From the NCBI RefSeq assembly GCF_008369935.1, contig NZ_VTUZ01000041.1, forward strand, positions 1-64,000: DNA of 64,000 nucleotides, given 5' to 3'. The stretch is from Paraburkholderia panacisoli (GTDB taxonomy: Bacteria; Pseudomonadota; Gammaproteobacteria; Burkholderiales; Burkholderiaceae). Of this stretch, positions 26,571 to 35,538 are shown in pieces. The position numbers and the translations under genes are program-made. How positions within the stretch are numbered: the first letter of the stretch is position 1; every line of letters starts with the position of its first letter. A model generated the notes under the pieces. It did no database searches. It was given only the letters and a program-made list of their open reading frames with translations, and was not told where the DNA came from.

Positions 26571-26972
26571 CGGAGTGGCTCAGGGCATGTTGCGGTTATC
26601 CGCCACATATTGCTCACCACCTTCGACGAATGACTACTTCTGCGCGAATCATATGTCCGGGGTCAACTGCGCACTTAGCGCCTTCCTTATTTAGTGCAGT
26701 TAAAAGGTCATCGGACGAGTCGGCGCCGCAAACGAAGCGAAATGACAGCCAAGCTCGCCACTTGCAGTCTCACGAGCCTTCATGACTATGGCTTTACCCG
26801 ACAGGGCAAGAAGTTCTTTGCTCGAAGGCGGCGGTGTGCGCAGCGACTTTCCGGGAAGTGGCGCCGCGAGAGCGAACTCTTTCTTTTTCGCAAACGTTTG
26901 CCACCCCGGTATCAAGTCTCAGCTTCCCAAGCCGAAAACGCGTACATCGCCACGGAACTTTGGAGATCCGAC
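26571..26972. other. Stretch downstream of the IS110 transposase
   Basis: No supported gene. It must contain the right end of the element. An imperfect inverted repeat (AACTGC at 26664-26669 with the complementary GTGCAGTT ending at 26701) lies within it. Confidence 0.4.
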
Positions 26973-27347
26973 GTGACGCGCGTTGTGCTCTTACTTGCCG
27001 TAATGTTTGTGACAGGCTGCGCACAACTGCAGCAGCCCAATACGGCTCAAGCCGAGAAACCTGCGGTGTCGAACGTGATCATGAAGTTCGACATTCCCGC
27101 CGATGCACTCGGCGCGCGCGATCCGCAACTGACTGCGGTGCTCGCCAAGGCAGGCGCGCTCGCGGCCGCGCAAAAGCAGCCCACCGTGATCCGCACGACG
27201 GCGCTGGGCCAGGACTTCAAGTACATCAACCAGGCGATCTGGCGGGGCGTGCCGCAGCAGGGGCTCAAACCCACGCTCGAAAACCTTACGTCCGGCGCTA
27301 ACCAGACGTACAGCGTCTCGATCGAGACGCTACATGCGGGGAGCTGA
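26973..27347 (+). CDS. Small lipoprotein
   Basis: A 124-residue lipoprotein starting at a GTG with GGAGA six bases upstream. The signal VTRVVLLLAVMFVTGC has a good lipobox (VTGC, Cys16). The mature part contains SNVIMKFDIPADAL and VIRTTALGQDFKYINQAIW. No domain is recognised. It is followed after four bases by the next secreted protein and then a lytic transglycosylase, so the three are one operon; a role in building an envelope-spanning apparatus is plausible but not shown. Confidence 0.7.
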   Translation: MTRVVLLLAVMFVTGCAQLQQPNTAQAEKPAVSNVIMKFDIPADALGARDPQLTAVLAKAGALAAAQKQPTVIRTTALGQDFKYINQAIWRGVPQQGLKPTLENLTSGANQTYSVSIETLHAGS

Positions 27348-27351
27348 CACG

Positions 27352-27708
27352 ATGCGCCTGATTGCTTTCGCCGCGGCATCGCTATGCTTAAGTTCGGCCG
27401 CATGGGCGGGCCAGCCCGCGGCCAGCGCGCCTGCCACTGCGGCTGCTACTGCCGCCACTGCTACCGCTGCTACCACAGCCTCTGCGGACAAGGTCTACCC
27501 GCCGCTGCCCACGCTCGCCATGCTGCCGCCCTCCACCGGCGACGACGACGACCTTCCCGCGCCACGCTCGACGTCGCACAACAAGAAGAAGACGCACCAG
27601 CACGATTGCCGCTGCGCGATGCCGACGCCGCGCCTCGTCGTCTCCGATGCGTCGCGCACCTATCTCAAGGACATCGAGCGGCAGCTCGATTCCGCGCTGG
27701 CGCAGTAA
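27352..27708 (+). CDS. Ala/Thr-rich secreted protein of unknown function
   Basis: A 118-residue protein with a Sec signal (MRLIAFAAASLCLSSAAWAG). A low-complexity Ala/Thr run (residues ~22-47), an acidic DDDD patch and a His/Lys-rich KKKTHQHDCRC follow; the C-terminal third (YLKDIERQLDSALAQ) is helical. The start at 27352 has GGGAG upstream and lies four bases after the lipoprotein stop. No family is recognised; the composition fits a periplasmic linker or substrate protein. Confidence 0.6.
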   Translation: MRLIAFAAASLCLSSAAWAGQPAASAPATAAATAATATAATTASADKVYPPLPTLAMLPPSTGDDDDLPAPRSTSHNKKKTHQHDCRCAMPTPRLVVSDASRTYLKDIERQLDSALAQ

Positions 27709-27731
27709 AGCAGGATCTGGAGCCTCGACCC

Positions 27732-28223
27732 ATGCACCAGCACAAGACCAACGCCTTCCGCCCTTTGCGGTCGTGGGCCATCTGCGCCCTGGCGGCGCTG
27801 CTGGCGCTCGGCAGTTCGGCCGCGCAAGCCACCCCGCCCGCCGACGACTGCTTCGACAAGGCCGGCGCTTACCAGGGCGTCAATCCGCTCGTGCTGCGCG
27901 CCGTCGCATGGCGCGAATCGAAAGGCGACGCGACCGCCATCAACCGCAACGCCAACGGTTCGATCGACGTGGGGCAATTGCAGATCAATTCGATCCACTT
28001 TCCGGAACTCAAGAGCCGGGGCATCCCGCACCGCGCGCTCACCGACCCGTGCGTGAATATCTTTGTGGCCGCTTGGCTGCTCAAGCAGAAGATGGTGCGG
28101 TTCGGCAACACATGGCGCGCAATCGGCGCGTATCACTCGGAATCGCCGCACGAGCGCGACGCCTACGCGCGCAGCATCCAGGCGATTCTCGTGAGCTGGG
28201 GGCAGTTGCAGCCGCAGCGGTGA
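27732..28223 (+). CDS. Lytic transglycosylase (IagB/VirB1-type)
   Basis: A 163-residue exported muramidase. After a signal peptide (LAALLALGSSAAQA) come the catalytic Glu62 in VAWRESKGD, AINRNANGSIDVGQLQIN and WLLKQKMVRFGNTWRAIGAYH, the usual transglycosylase motifs. Cleavage of peptidoglycan by this class makes room for pili or secretion machines. It ends the lipoprotein/secreted protein operon. No secretion ATPase is nearby, so its machine, if any, is encoded elsewhere. Confidence 0.88.
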   Translation: MHQHKTNAFRPLRSWAICALAALLALGSSAAQATPPADDCFDKAGAYQGVNPLVLRAVAWRESKGDATAINRNANGSIDVGQLQINSIHFPELKSRGIPHRALTDPCVNIFVAAWLLKQKMVRFGNTWRAIGAYHSESPHERDAYARSIQAILVSWGQLQPQR

Positions 28224-28458
28224 GGTTCAAGCGCAGCCCCGGCAAGGTCGTTGCCGGCGCAACGGCCTCGCTAGCCGCGCAGCTTGACGGCGCAAGTTAT
28301 GCACAGGGCATAATGCGACCTCGAGCCGTCATTCGAACCGACATTGCGCCAGTGGCCCCTTCCGAGTGCGGAGCCACCGCTCGAATAGTCACCTGACGGA
28401 GATGGCGAGCGGCGGCTAGTGGGACATGGCCGCGTCCTTTGTCTTCCTGGTACATCCG

Positions 28459-29340
28459 TCACAGCTTCTTGCCGATACGTTGCAGCCGGGCGCCTATCTG
28501 TCCAATATCGGCTTCCCACGTCCCATGCAACCCGCGCATCGCTTCCAGAACGCGAGCGGGCCGCTGTTCGACATCGGCGCGCAGTGCCTCGACAGCATCG
28601 TAGAAGGCCAGACCTACTGCGAGTTGTCCGCGAAACTGCGGCAGTTGCCCTTCGTCCAACATCCGGGCACTGCGCCCAATCCGCGAGAAACAGATCAGAC
28701 TTGGAATGTCCGGCTGTCGCATGATGAGCAGGTATCGCCAACGGTGGCCAGGTGCATGTCCAGCCGGCACGAGCTCGACGCTTGATCTGATCGGATCTTC
28801 TCCAACCAGAAAGTCGTAGACCGTTGAAACCCGCTCCGGCGCATTGCCCGCCAGGAGGACGTAGTGCTCGACGGTCGTCACGGGGCGCTTCGCGCCGGTC
28901 AAACGCTCATGGTGTACGGACGTAAGCCCGAAGACTGCCATCAGACGCGACAATGCCGCGTCGGACAAAGTCGCCTGCCCGGCAAGGTAGGAATCGAGCT
29001 CAATTTTTGCCATGCCTACGCGTTTCGCAACTGCAAGCGACGGTTCCGGCCAGCAGCCAAGCAAGGCGGATATGATTTCGCGAGCATCATCTTCGCGGAT
29101 GGTGACCACCTGGGGAAAAGCCAGTTCTTGACCCAAGATCTGCCGCCCGTCAGGATAGCCACGCTTCCCTGGAATACCCGCGACATCTGCCTCCTCGACG
29201 GGAGTAAGCGTGTCCGCGAAGGCGTCCCTGTCTGTAGCCACCCTCCGGAGCTGCAACCTCAGGCTCACGTTGCGCAGGAATCGCAGCGCACCTTGCTCCC
29301 TCGCTGTTCTTAGGTGACGATTTGAGGCGTCGATATTCAT
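28459..29340 (-). CDS. Uncharacterised protein with a helix-turn-helix-like segment
   Basis: A 293-residue protein whose start is fixed by GGAGGA nine bases before the ATG; the open frame continues upstream but without a site. In the middle, VAKRVGMAKIELDSYLAGQA and LSDAALSRLMAVFGL have the spacing of a Cro/CI-type helix-turn-helix. The C-terminal half includes a hydrophobic HRWRYLLIMRQPDIPSLICF strand region and closes with long helices. No signal or membrane segment is seen. It is probably a regulator or partner-binding protein; no family is recognised with confidence. Confidence 0.6.
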   Translation of the reverse strand: MNIDASNRHLRTAREQGALRFLRNVSLRLQLRRVATDRDAFADTLTPVEEADVAGIPGKRGYPDGRQILGQELAFPQVVTIREDDAREIISALLGCWPEPSLAVAKRVGMAKIELDSYLAGQATLSDAALSRLMAVFGLTSVHHERLTGAKRPVTTVEHYVLLAGNAPERVSTVYDFLVGEDPIRSSVELVPAGHAPGHRWRYLLIMRQPDIPSLICFSRIGRSARMLDEGQLPQFRGQLAVGLAFYDAVEALRADVEQRPARVLEAMRGLHGTWEADIGQIGARLQRIGKKL

Positions 29341-30240
29341 AACCGTATTTCCTCCGACAATTCGAACCGGTATCCAATCCCGACGAATGCGATCCACCGA
29401 TTGGCCTTGACATACGTCCTGTTGGTCAAAACAGGCTGGCCATAGGCCGCAATGGACGAGACCGTCGTGACGGGTGAACACAGGCTCACCGTTGCGTTCG
29501 GCTGCAGTGCCGTCCCGATATGTCAATCATCGGGACAAACGCGGTCTACGACCATCCCCGAAACGGGGGATCGAGGAAACGTCGAACGATAGAGCCACGG
29601 TCGGCCCGGACAGCTATCGCAACAACAAACGGCAAGGACCCGCGAGCGTCGCAGCCTCTTCACCTTCGATACGGGTCGGTTTGGTGCGCAGCGGCGGACC
29701 GCACCAGCGGTGCTTCTTTTTTTCTGCCGATGCCATCGAGAATCAGTAAATGCGGATGCGCACAACCGATGGTGCGCTCCAAACTAATTGACGAATGACC
29801 TGGAAGCGCCCCGCCGTGACTGCCGCTTTCAAAACCGTCCAGTCAGCCTCATTCTGTTCCGCATAAGCGAGCGCGAATCGCTCGATGGCTTCGTCGAACG
29901 CACCCGACTTTCCAACCTATCCGCCAAGCAATGCGGGATCGCCCGCTTTCGCCATCGAATGGGCCAGCGCGTGGGGCACAGGAAACCGCGTATTCGCCGG
30001 GATCTTCAACGTCGAAAGTAGTGAAGTCGAATGTGCCCTACATGTCGCGCAACTGCCGAACATAGAAATCGTTGCCTGTATGGCGCATCTTGGACCAACC
30101 GATGCAGAAGCATTCGCAACTGCCGCCGTCGTATCCTCGGAGACCGCTGACCAGTCGCGTTTCGATTTACGCAAAACGCGGCGCGGCTCGCGCGTGCAAG
30201 CCGCGAAAGCATTCGTTCTGGTTGTCTGCGTGAATCGTGT
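29341..30240. other. Long intergenic stretch
   Basis: Apart from the ribosome site of the preceding reverse gene, nothing is supported. A 120-codon frame at 29885-30247 (forward) has no recognisable domain, no good ribosome site and overlaps the end of the ActP gene. Confidence 0.5.
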
Positions 30241-31926
30241 TCAGTGATCGACTGCCTTCACCGACAGGATACCTGTCTGCCCATAAAACTCCTGCAGCGC
30301 AAACGCTTCCCGCTCTCGGTGCGCACGGGCACCGCGATCCAGCATCGAGAAGACCCAGATGCCTCCGAACGCGAGCGGCACTGAAACCAGCGCGGGGTTG
30401 TCGAGAGACACCAGCGCGTGCGCCCGATGCAGCACGTCGACCCATACCGATTTCGAAAACAGCGTCAGCAGCACTGAGGAAATCAGCCCGAGACTGCCGC
30501 CCATCACAGCGCCGCGGGTCGTCATCCCACGCCAGAAAATCGACGATACCAGCACCGGAAAATTCGCGCTCGCCGCGACCGCCGCGACGAGGCCGACCAG
30601 GAACGCCACGTTGACGTGTTCGAAGAGAACGCCGAGTCCGATCGCGACCATGCTCAGGATCAATGTCGCGATGCGTGATATGCGCATTTCGTGGGCTTCG
30701 TCGGCTTTGCCGTGTGCGAGCCAGCAGGCGTAGAGATCATGCGAAACCGTGGTCGCGCCGGACAGCGTGAGACCTGCCACGACGGCCAGGATCGTCGCGA
30801 AGGTCACCGCGGCGATGAAGCCATAGAAAAGGTTGCCGCCCACCGCCTGCGCCAGCTTGACGGCGACCATGTTCGAACCACCGAGCAGGTCGCGCGTGAG
30901 ATTGAACTGCCCGTCGGCAGCAGTCTTGAAGAACTCAGGATGCTGGGCGAGCAGTGCGATCGCAGAAAAGCCGATGATAAAGGTCAGCAGATAGAAATAG
31001 CCAATAAATCCTGTCGCCACGAACACGGACTTGCGCGCCTCCTTCGCACTGGGCACCGTGAAGAAGCGCATCAGGATATGGGGGAACCCCGCGGTGCCGA
31101 ACATTAACGCGATGCCAAGCGAAAGCGCGTTGAGAGGATCCTTCAGCAGCTTGCCGGGGCCCATGATGCTGAGTGCGCCGGGGTGAGCGTCGACCGCGCG
31201 TCGAAACATCTCCTCGGGACTGAAGCCAAATTGCGCAAGCGCGGTGACGGCCATGAACGTCGCGCCGCATAGCAGCAGCACGGCTTTAATGATCTGCACC
31301 CAGGTGGTTGCCGTCATACCCCCAAAAAAAACGTAGATCACCATCAGCGCGCCGACGATGACTTCGGCCATCCAGTACTGCAATCCGAACAGCAACTGGA
31401 TCAGCTTGCCCGCGCCAACCATCTGTACGACCAGATAGAAAATCACGACAACGAGCGACGCGCTCGCAGTCAGAAGGCGAATCGGCGCCTGCTCGAAACG
31501 GTAGGCGACCACGTCGACGAAAGTAAACTTACCGAGGTTTCGCAAGGGTTCAGCGAGCAGGAACATCACAAACGGCCAGCCGACGAGAAAACCGATCGAG
31601 TAGATCAGACCATCGAACCCGAACATGAACACCATGCCGGAGAGACCCAGAAACGAGGCCGCGGACATGTAGTCTCCGGCGATGGCGAGCCCGTTCTGAA
31701 AGCCGGTAATACCGCCGCCCGCGCTGTAGAAATCCCTGGTCGTGCGGGTCCTGCGCGACGCCCAGCGCGTGATACCGAGTGTGATGAGAACGAACACCAG
31801 GAACATGCCAATCGCGACGGGATTCAGTTCGACATGATCCGGCACCGGGCCTTCGACGGAGGAGGCGTGAGCGAGCGCGGCCATCGAAATAAGGCTCGCG
31901 CAGGAGATGAAGCGAACGAGTTTCAT
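30241..31926 (-). CDS. actP: Cation/acetate symporter
   Basis: A 561-residue sodium:solute symporter of the ActP type, driving uptake of acetate or another short monocarboxylate. It begins with a cleavable signal-like helix (ISCASLISMAALAHA) as in ActP, then about 13 membrane helices. Family motifs include RTTRDFYSAGGGITGFQNGLAIAGDYMSAASFLG (read in parts), FLVGWPFVMFLLAEPLRNLG and GTAGFPHILMRFFTVPSAKEAR. It is coupled to the upstream DUF485 gene with only two bases between them. This is a probable two-gene transport operon. The exact monocarboxylate is not known. Confidence 0.9.
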   Translation of the reverse strand: MKLVRFISCASLISMAALAHASSVEGPVPDHVELNPVAIGMFLVFVLITLGITRWASRRTRTTRDFYSAGGGITGFQNGLAIAGDYMSAASFLGLSGMVFMFGFDGLIYSIGFLVGWPFVMFLLAEPLRNLGKFTFVDVVAYRFEQAPIRLLTASASLVVVIFYLVVQMVGAGKLIQLLFGLQYWMAEVIVGALMVIYVFFGGMTATTWVQIIKAVLLLCGATFMAVTALAQFGFSPEEMFRRAVDAHPGALSIMGPGKLLKDPLNALSLGIALMFGTAGFPHILMRFFTVPSAKEARKSVFVATGFIGYFYLLTFIIGFSAIALLAQHPEFFKTAADGQFNLTRDLLGGSNMVAVKLAQAVGGNLFYGFIAAVTFATILAVVAGLTLSGATTVSHDLYACWLAHGKADEAHEMRISRIATLILSMVAIGLGVLFEHVNVAFLVGLVAAVAASANFPVLVSSIFWRGMTTRGAVMGGSLGLISSVLLTLFSKSVWVDVLHRAHALVSLDNPALVSVPLAFGGIWVFSMLDRGARAHREREAFALQEFYGQTGILSVKAVDH

Positions 31927-31928
31927 CT

Positions 31929-32246
31929 TCAGTCTCCTTGCAAGGCGTTGGCGAGAAGCGCACTCATCGACCGATCAAGCGTGCGGTTCGCGTGCAGCAC
32001 GTACCAGCCGGTCATCCCAATCGCGATCAGGATGATGCTGACACCTGCGACGATGCCGATGCTCGTCGTGGCCCCCGCATACAGCGGACGGGCCAACACT
32101 TGCGGTGCGAGGGCGACGAACAGGATAAAGCCGTAGTAGGTGGTGATCATCAGCGCTGTCAGCGTGAAACTGATGCGGCGGCGTGACGTGATGAGCCGCC
32201 GGAACGCGGGGCTCGCCTTGATTGAATCGATGTGGGCCTGCTGCAT
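31929..32246 (-). CDS. DUF485 membrane protein, ActP partner
   Basis: A 105-residue inner-membrane protein with two hydrophobic helices (LTALMITTYYGFILFVALAP and IGIVAGVSIILIAIGMTGWY) and the DUF485 signature RRRISFTLTALM. It matches YjcH, the small protein co-transcribed with actP in enterics. It may stabilise or modulate the symporter. Its stop lies two bases before the actP start. Confidence 0.9.
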   Translation of the reverse strand: MQQAHIDSIKASPAFRRLITSRRRISFTLTALMITTYYGFILFVALAPQVLARPLYAGATTSIGIVAGVSIILIAIGMTGWYVLHANRTLDRSMSALLANALQGD

Positions 32247-32452
32247 GGGTTTGTCTCCTGCCTGTTGTCTGCTGACGTCTTCGGTGAAGAATGAAACGAG
32301 CCTGCGGCTCGATGCAACTGCGTTGCGCGCTGCTTCAGGCCGCGCTTGTTCTGGATTGGGGCGGTGTTCGTCAGGCGCGGGAGCCTTCGCCTCACGCTGC
32401 GTGAATGAATGATCAACGCCTGCACGAGCCGTACGGCGTCAACGAGCCCCGA

Positions 32453-33439
32453 TCAGGCGATCGCCACCCGCGCCAGCGCCCGCCGCATGTCGCTCTCGAA
32501 GCGGCTCACGATGTCGGCAAGCGGTTCGATGCGGTCGACGAACGCTAGCGACTGTCCTGCAGCGAGCAGTCCCTTCGACCAGTCGCCCGTGACGTACGCA
32601 TTGCGGCCGATCTTCCCGGCGACCATAGGCATCAGATCCTGAATGGTCACCTCCGGGTTCCGTGCCTCGAACTCCTTCACGGCGGCTGTGGTCTCGTTGC
32701 GCAGCGTCCGCACGGTGTTACGCACAGACTGCATGCACAGATCCGTGTCCGTCGGGCCGGCTTCGACCAGCCGGCGCTTGTAGTCGGCGTGTGCCCAGAT
32801 CTCCTCGGCCACGACGAAGCGGGTACCGACGACCACGCCCGAGGCGCCCATCGCGAGCGCCGCGGCGAGTTGCGAACCGCGACCGACGCCGCCGCCGATG
32901 AGATAAGGAATGTCCAGCTGGCTTTCGGCCCACGCGGCATTGACAAAAGATCCCACCATGTCCAGCCCCGGATGTCCTCCGCATTCGGCGCCGACCATCG
33001 CGACCGCATCGACACCGATCGAGGCCGCCTTGACAGCAAACCGTACCGACGGCACCTTGTGGAGCACCTTCACGCCGGCCTGCTTCAGCAGCGGCATGAA
33101 CTCCTCGGGATTGCGCCCCGAGGTCTCGACAAACTTCACGCCTTCATCGACGACGAGCTCGAACACTTCCCGCGTCTTCTCGCCGGGGACGAGCTTTGGC
33201 AGCATCGAGACGTTGACGCCGAACGGGCCGCCTTCGCACAGGTCGCGGCAGCGCCGGATCTCGGCGCGCAGCGCGTGCGGCTCCGGAAAGCTCGCGGCCG
33301 TGATGAAGCCGATGATGCCGGCGCGCGCCGCGGCGGCGACATAGTCCGCATTGGCGAGCCACATCAGGCCGCCGGCGACAATCGGCAGACGCGTGCCGAA
33401 GAGCTCGGTGACGGCATTGGAAAAAACACTCTGGCTCAT
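32453..33439 (-). CDS. Nitronate monooxygenase / 2-nitropropane dioxygenase-like flavoprotein
   Basis: A 328-residue FMN TIM-barrel protein: RLPIVAGGLMWLANADYVAAAA, FGVNVSMLPKLVPGEKT, VGAECGGHPGLDMVG and PYLIGGGVGRGSQLAAALAMGASGVVVGTRF (split here across the phosphate-binding region). True nitronate oxidation is not assured: members inside CoA catabolic operons may instead act as enoyl reductases or on unsaturated intermediates. It is the last gene of the leftward acyl-CoA operon, 35 bases after the CoA transferase. Confidence 0.88.
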   Translation of the reverse strand: MSQSVFSNAVTELFGTRLPIVAGGLMWLANADYVAAAARAGIIGFITAASFPEPHALRAEIRRCRDLCEGGPFGVNVSMLPKLVPGEKTREVFELVVDEGVKFVETSGRNPEEFMPLLKQAGVKVLHKVPSVRFAVKAASIGVDAVAMVGAECGGHPGLDMVGSFVNAAWAESQLDIPYLIGGGVGRGSQLAAALAMGASGVVVGTRFVVAEEIWAHADYKRRLVEAGPTDTDLCMQSVRNTVRTLRNETTAAVKEFEARNPEVTIQDLMPMVAGKIGRNAYVTGDWSKGLLAAGQSLAFVDRIEPLADIVSRFESDMRRALARVAIA

Positions 33440-33474
33440 GAAACGATCCTCTAATCGTGAGGCGCTACGCCCCG

Positions 33475-34683
33475 TCAGACGACGCCTTCGGCCTTCAGTT
33501 GTGAAAGTCGTTCGTGGGACAACCCGAGCAGCGAGTGGAGAACCTCGTTCGTGCCTTCCCCGAGCTGCGGCGGGGCGCTTCGCACAGGCAAGCGTGCGCC
33601 GTCGAAGCGGTAAGGCGGAGCGAGCACGTGCGTGCTGCCGGCCTCGGGATGCGCGTAAGTCGTCACGAGCCCGGCCTCTGCCGCGCGCTGCGAAGTGAGC
33701 GCCTCATGAAGGCCTAGCACCTCGCCACAGGGAATGCCGGCCCGGGCCAGACGCTCCAGCAGGACCTCGCGTTTTCTTTTGGCAATCTCGCGCTTGAGTT
33801 CCGGCACGAGTACCTCGCGGTTGGCGGCCCGCACGATGTTCGTACGGAACCGGTCCTCGTCGACCAGATCGGGGCGTTCGATCACTTCGCGACAGAAGCG
33901 CTCGTACTGCCGGTTGGTGCCGACCGCGATGACGAGCGGTCCGTCCTCTGCGTCGAATACACCGTAGGGCACGATCGAAGGATGCGCATTGCCGTAGCGC
34001 GGCGGGTCCTCGCCCATGATCATCGACTCCAGCCCGTAGTACGACGTGATCATCAAGCCGCAATCGAAGAGCGCCATCTCGATGTGGCGTCCCTTGCCGG
34101 TCTTCCGACGCTCGAAGAGCGCAGCGAGCACTGCCTGCGCGGAGTACATGCCGGTGAACAGGTCGACCGCAGCCACGCCGAATTTGAGCGGCGGCTGATC
34201 GCGTTCGCCGTTGAGCGCCATCAGCCCCGCCTCGCCCTGCAGGACGACATCGTAGCCGGGACGTGCCGCTTCTGGTCCGCGGCGGTCGTAGCCGGAGATC
34301 GAACAGTAGATCAGATCCTCGCGCCCTTCCTTGAGCCGCTCATAGCCGAGGCCGAGCTTTTCCGCGCCGCCGAACTTGAAGTTCTGAATCACGACATCGC
34401 TCTGCTGCGCCAGCTCCCGTGCAATTTGCTGCCCCTCGGCGGTTTGCAGGTCGAGGCATACCGAACGCTTGTTGCGGTTCACACTGTTGAAATAGGTCGT
34501 TTCGGTGGCGCCGACGCGCAAGCCCCAATCGCGTGTGTCGTCACCGCGCTTTGGATGCTCGACCTTGATGACTTCCGCGCCGAAATCGCCGAGCACCATG
34601 CCGCACCAGGGTCCGGCAAGCACGCGGGATAGATCGAGAACACGAACGCCGGCGAGCGGCAAAGAGGAATTCAGGTTCGACAT
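33475..34683 (-). CDS. CaiB/BaiF-type (class III) CoA transferase
   Basis: A 402-residue class III CoA transferase: VRVLDLSRVLAGPWCGMVLGD, then EVIKVEHPKRGDDTRDWG, YFNSVNRNKRSVCLDL and the active-site Asp in FGVAAVDLFTGMYSAQAVLA, with GKGRHIEMALFD beyond. It would move CoA from a donor thioester onto the carboxylate entering the pathway. Position in an operon with two acyl-CoA dehydrogenases, a hydratase and a thiolase points to activation of the carboxylic acid growth substrate. Confidence 0.92.
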   Translation of the reverse strand: MSNLNSSLPLAGVRVLDLSRVLAGPWCGMVLGDFGAEVIKVEHPKRGDDTRDWGLRVGATETTYFNSVNRNKRSVCLDLQTAEGQQIARELAQQSDVVIQNFKFGGAEKLGLGYERLKEGREDLIYCSISGYDRRGPEAARPGYDVVLQGEAGLMALNGERDQPPLKFGVAAVDLFTGMYSAQAVLAALFERRKTGKGRHIEMALFDCGLMITSYYGLESMIMGEDPPRYGNAHPSIVPYGVFDAEDGPLVIAVGTNRQYERFCREVIERPDLVDEDRFRTNIVRAANREVLVPELKREIAKRKREVLLERLARAGIPCGEVLGLHEALTSQRAAEAGLVTTYAHPEAGSTHVLAPPYRFDGARLPVRSAPPQLGEGTNEVLHSLLGLSHERLSQLKAEGVV

Positions 34684-34725
34684 GGCAAATCCAGAATGAC
34701 AAGGGTAGTGACGAGCGCGGCACGT

Positions 34726-35538
34726 CTACTGCGAATGCACGGCCGGCGTGCGACGCAAGGTGGAGAAATCGGCGGGGCGTTTCTCGAAGAAGGCGCTAAT
34801 GCCTTCGGCCGCCTCATCGTCACCGAGCGACTCGGTCATGTACCGGGCCTCAAGGTCCAGTTGGGCTTCGAGGGTGTTCTCACCGGCGTGACGGCATAAG
34901 GTCTTGATCCGGGCGATCGCGCGCTCCGGGCCGGTCGCGAGCGACTGTGCCATGGCGATTGCCTCCACGAGTACGTTGCCTCGCTCGACGAGGCGATTTA
35001 CAACGCCGAGCGTATGCATGCGTTCGCCCGTGACCGGTCTGCCCGTCAGGCAGAATTCGGTCAACAGCTGCCGGGAGACAAACCCGGACAGAAACGCGGT
35101 GGCGCCGCCATCGGGCGAAAGGCCGACCTTGACGTACGCCACCGAGAACGACGCATTGGGAGCGGCGAACAGCATGTCGCACGCCAGTGCGATCGACAGG
35201 CCCGCGCCGGCCGCCGGTCCTTCGACTGCCGCGATCACGGGCTTGCTGCAGTCGCGGATCGCGCGAATCAAGTCATGCAGACCTTCGATGCCCGCGCGCC
35301 GCTCGGGTGGTGTCATGGCGCGCCGTTGCGCGAGCCGGTTCAGATCGCCGCCTGCGCAGAAGGCTCCGCCCACGCCCGTCAGCACGATCGCGCCTACGCC
35401 GGCATCGCGCTGCGCGTCGTCGAGCGCAGCCGGAAGAGCCTTATACACCTCGGGCGTGAGCGCATTGCGCGCGGCCGGGTTGTTGAACGACAGCACCTGC
35501 ACCGCGCCGTCGCGGTGCGCAAGGATCGGTTCATTCAT
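34726..35538 (-). CDS. Enoyl-CoA hydratase/isomerase family protein
   Basis: A 270-residue crotonase: FNNPAARNALTPEVYKALP, oxyanion-hole segments GVGGAFCAGGDLNRLA and VEGPAAGAGLSIALACDML, then FSVAYVKVGLSPDGGATAFL and a C-terminal AAEGISAFFEKRPADF. The Asp in LSPDGG (instead of Glu) suggests isomerase or lyase chemistry rather than classic hydration. Its start overlaps the stop of the preceding acyl-CoA dehydrogenase by eight bases (ATGAATGA), so translation is coupled. Confidence 0.9.
   Translation of the reverse strand: MNEPILAHRDGAVQVLSFNNPAARNALTPEVYKALPAALDDAQRDAGVGAIVLTGVGGAFCAGGDLNRLAQRRAMTPPERRAGIEGLHDLIRAIRDCSKPVIAAVEGPAAGAGLSIALACDMLFAAPNASFSVAYVKVGLSPDGGATAFLSGFVSRQLLTEFCLTGRPVTGERMHTLGVVNRLVERGNVLVEAIAMAQSLATGPERAIARIKTLCRHAGENTLEAQLDLEARYMTESLGDDEAAEGISAFFEKRPADFSTLRRTPAVHSQ

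Noticed and set aside
29885..30247. 120-codon forward frame before the ActP gene
   Set aside because: No domain and no good ribosome site; it overlaps the actP 3' end.
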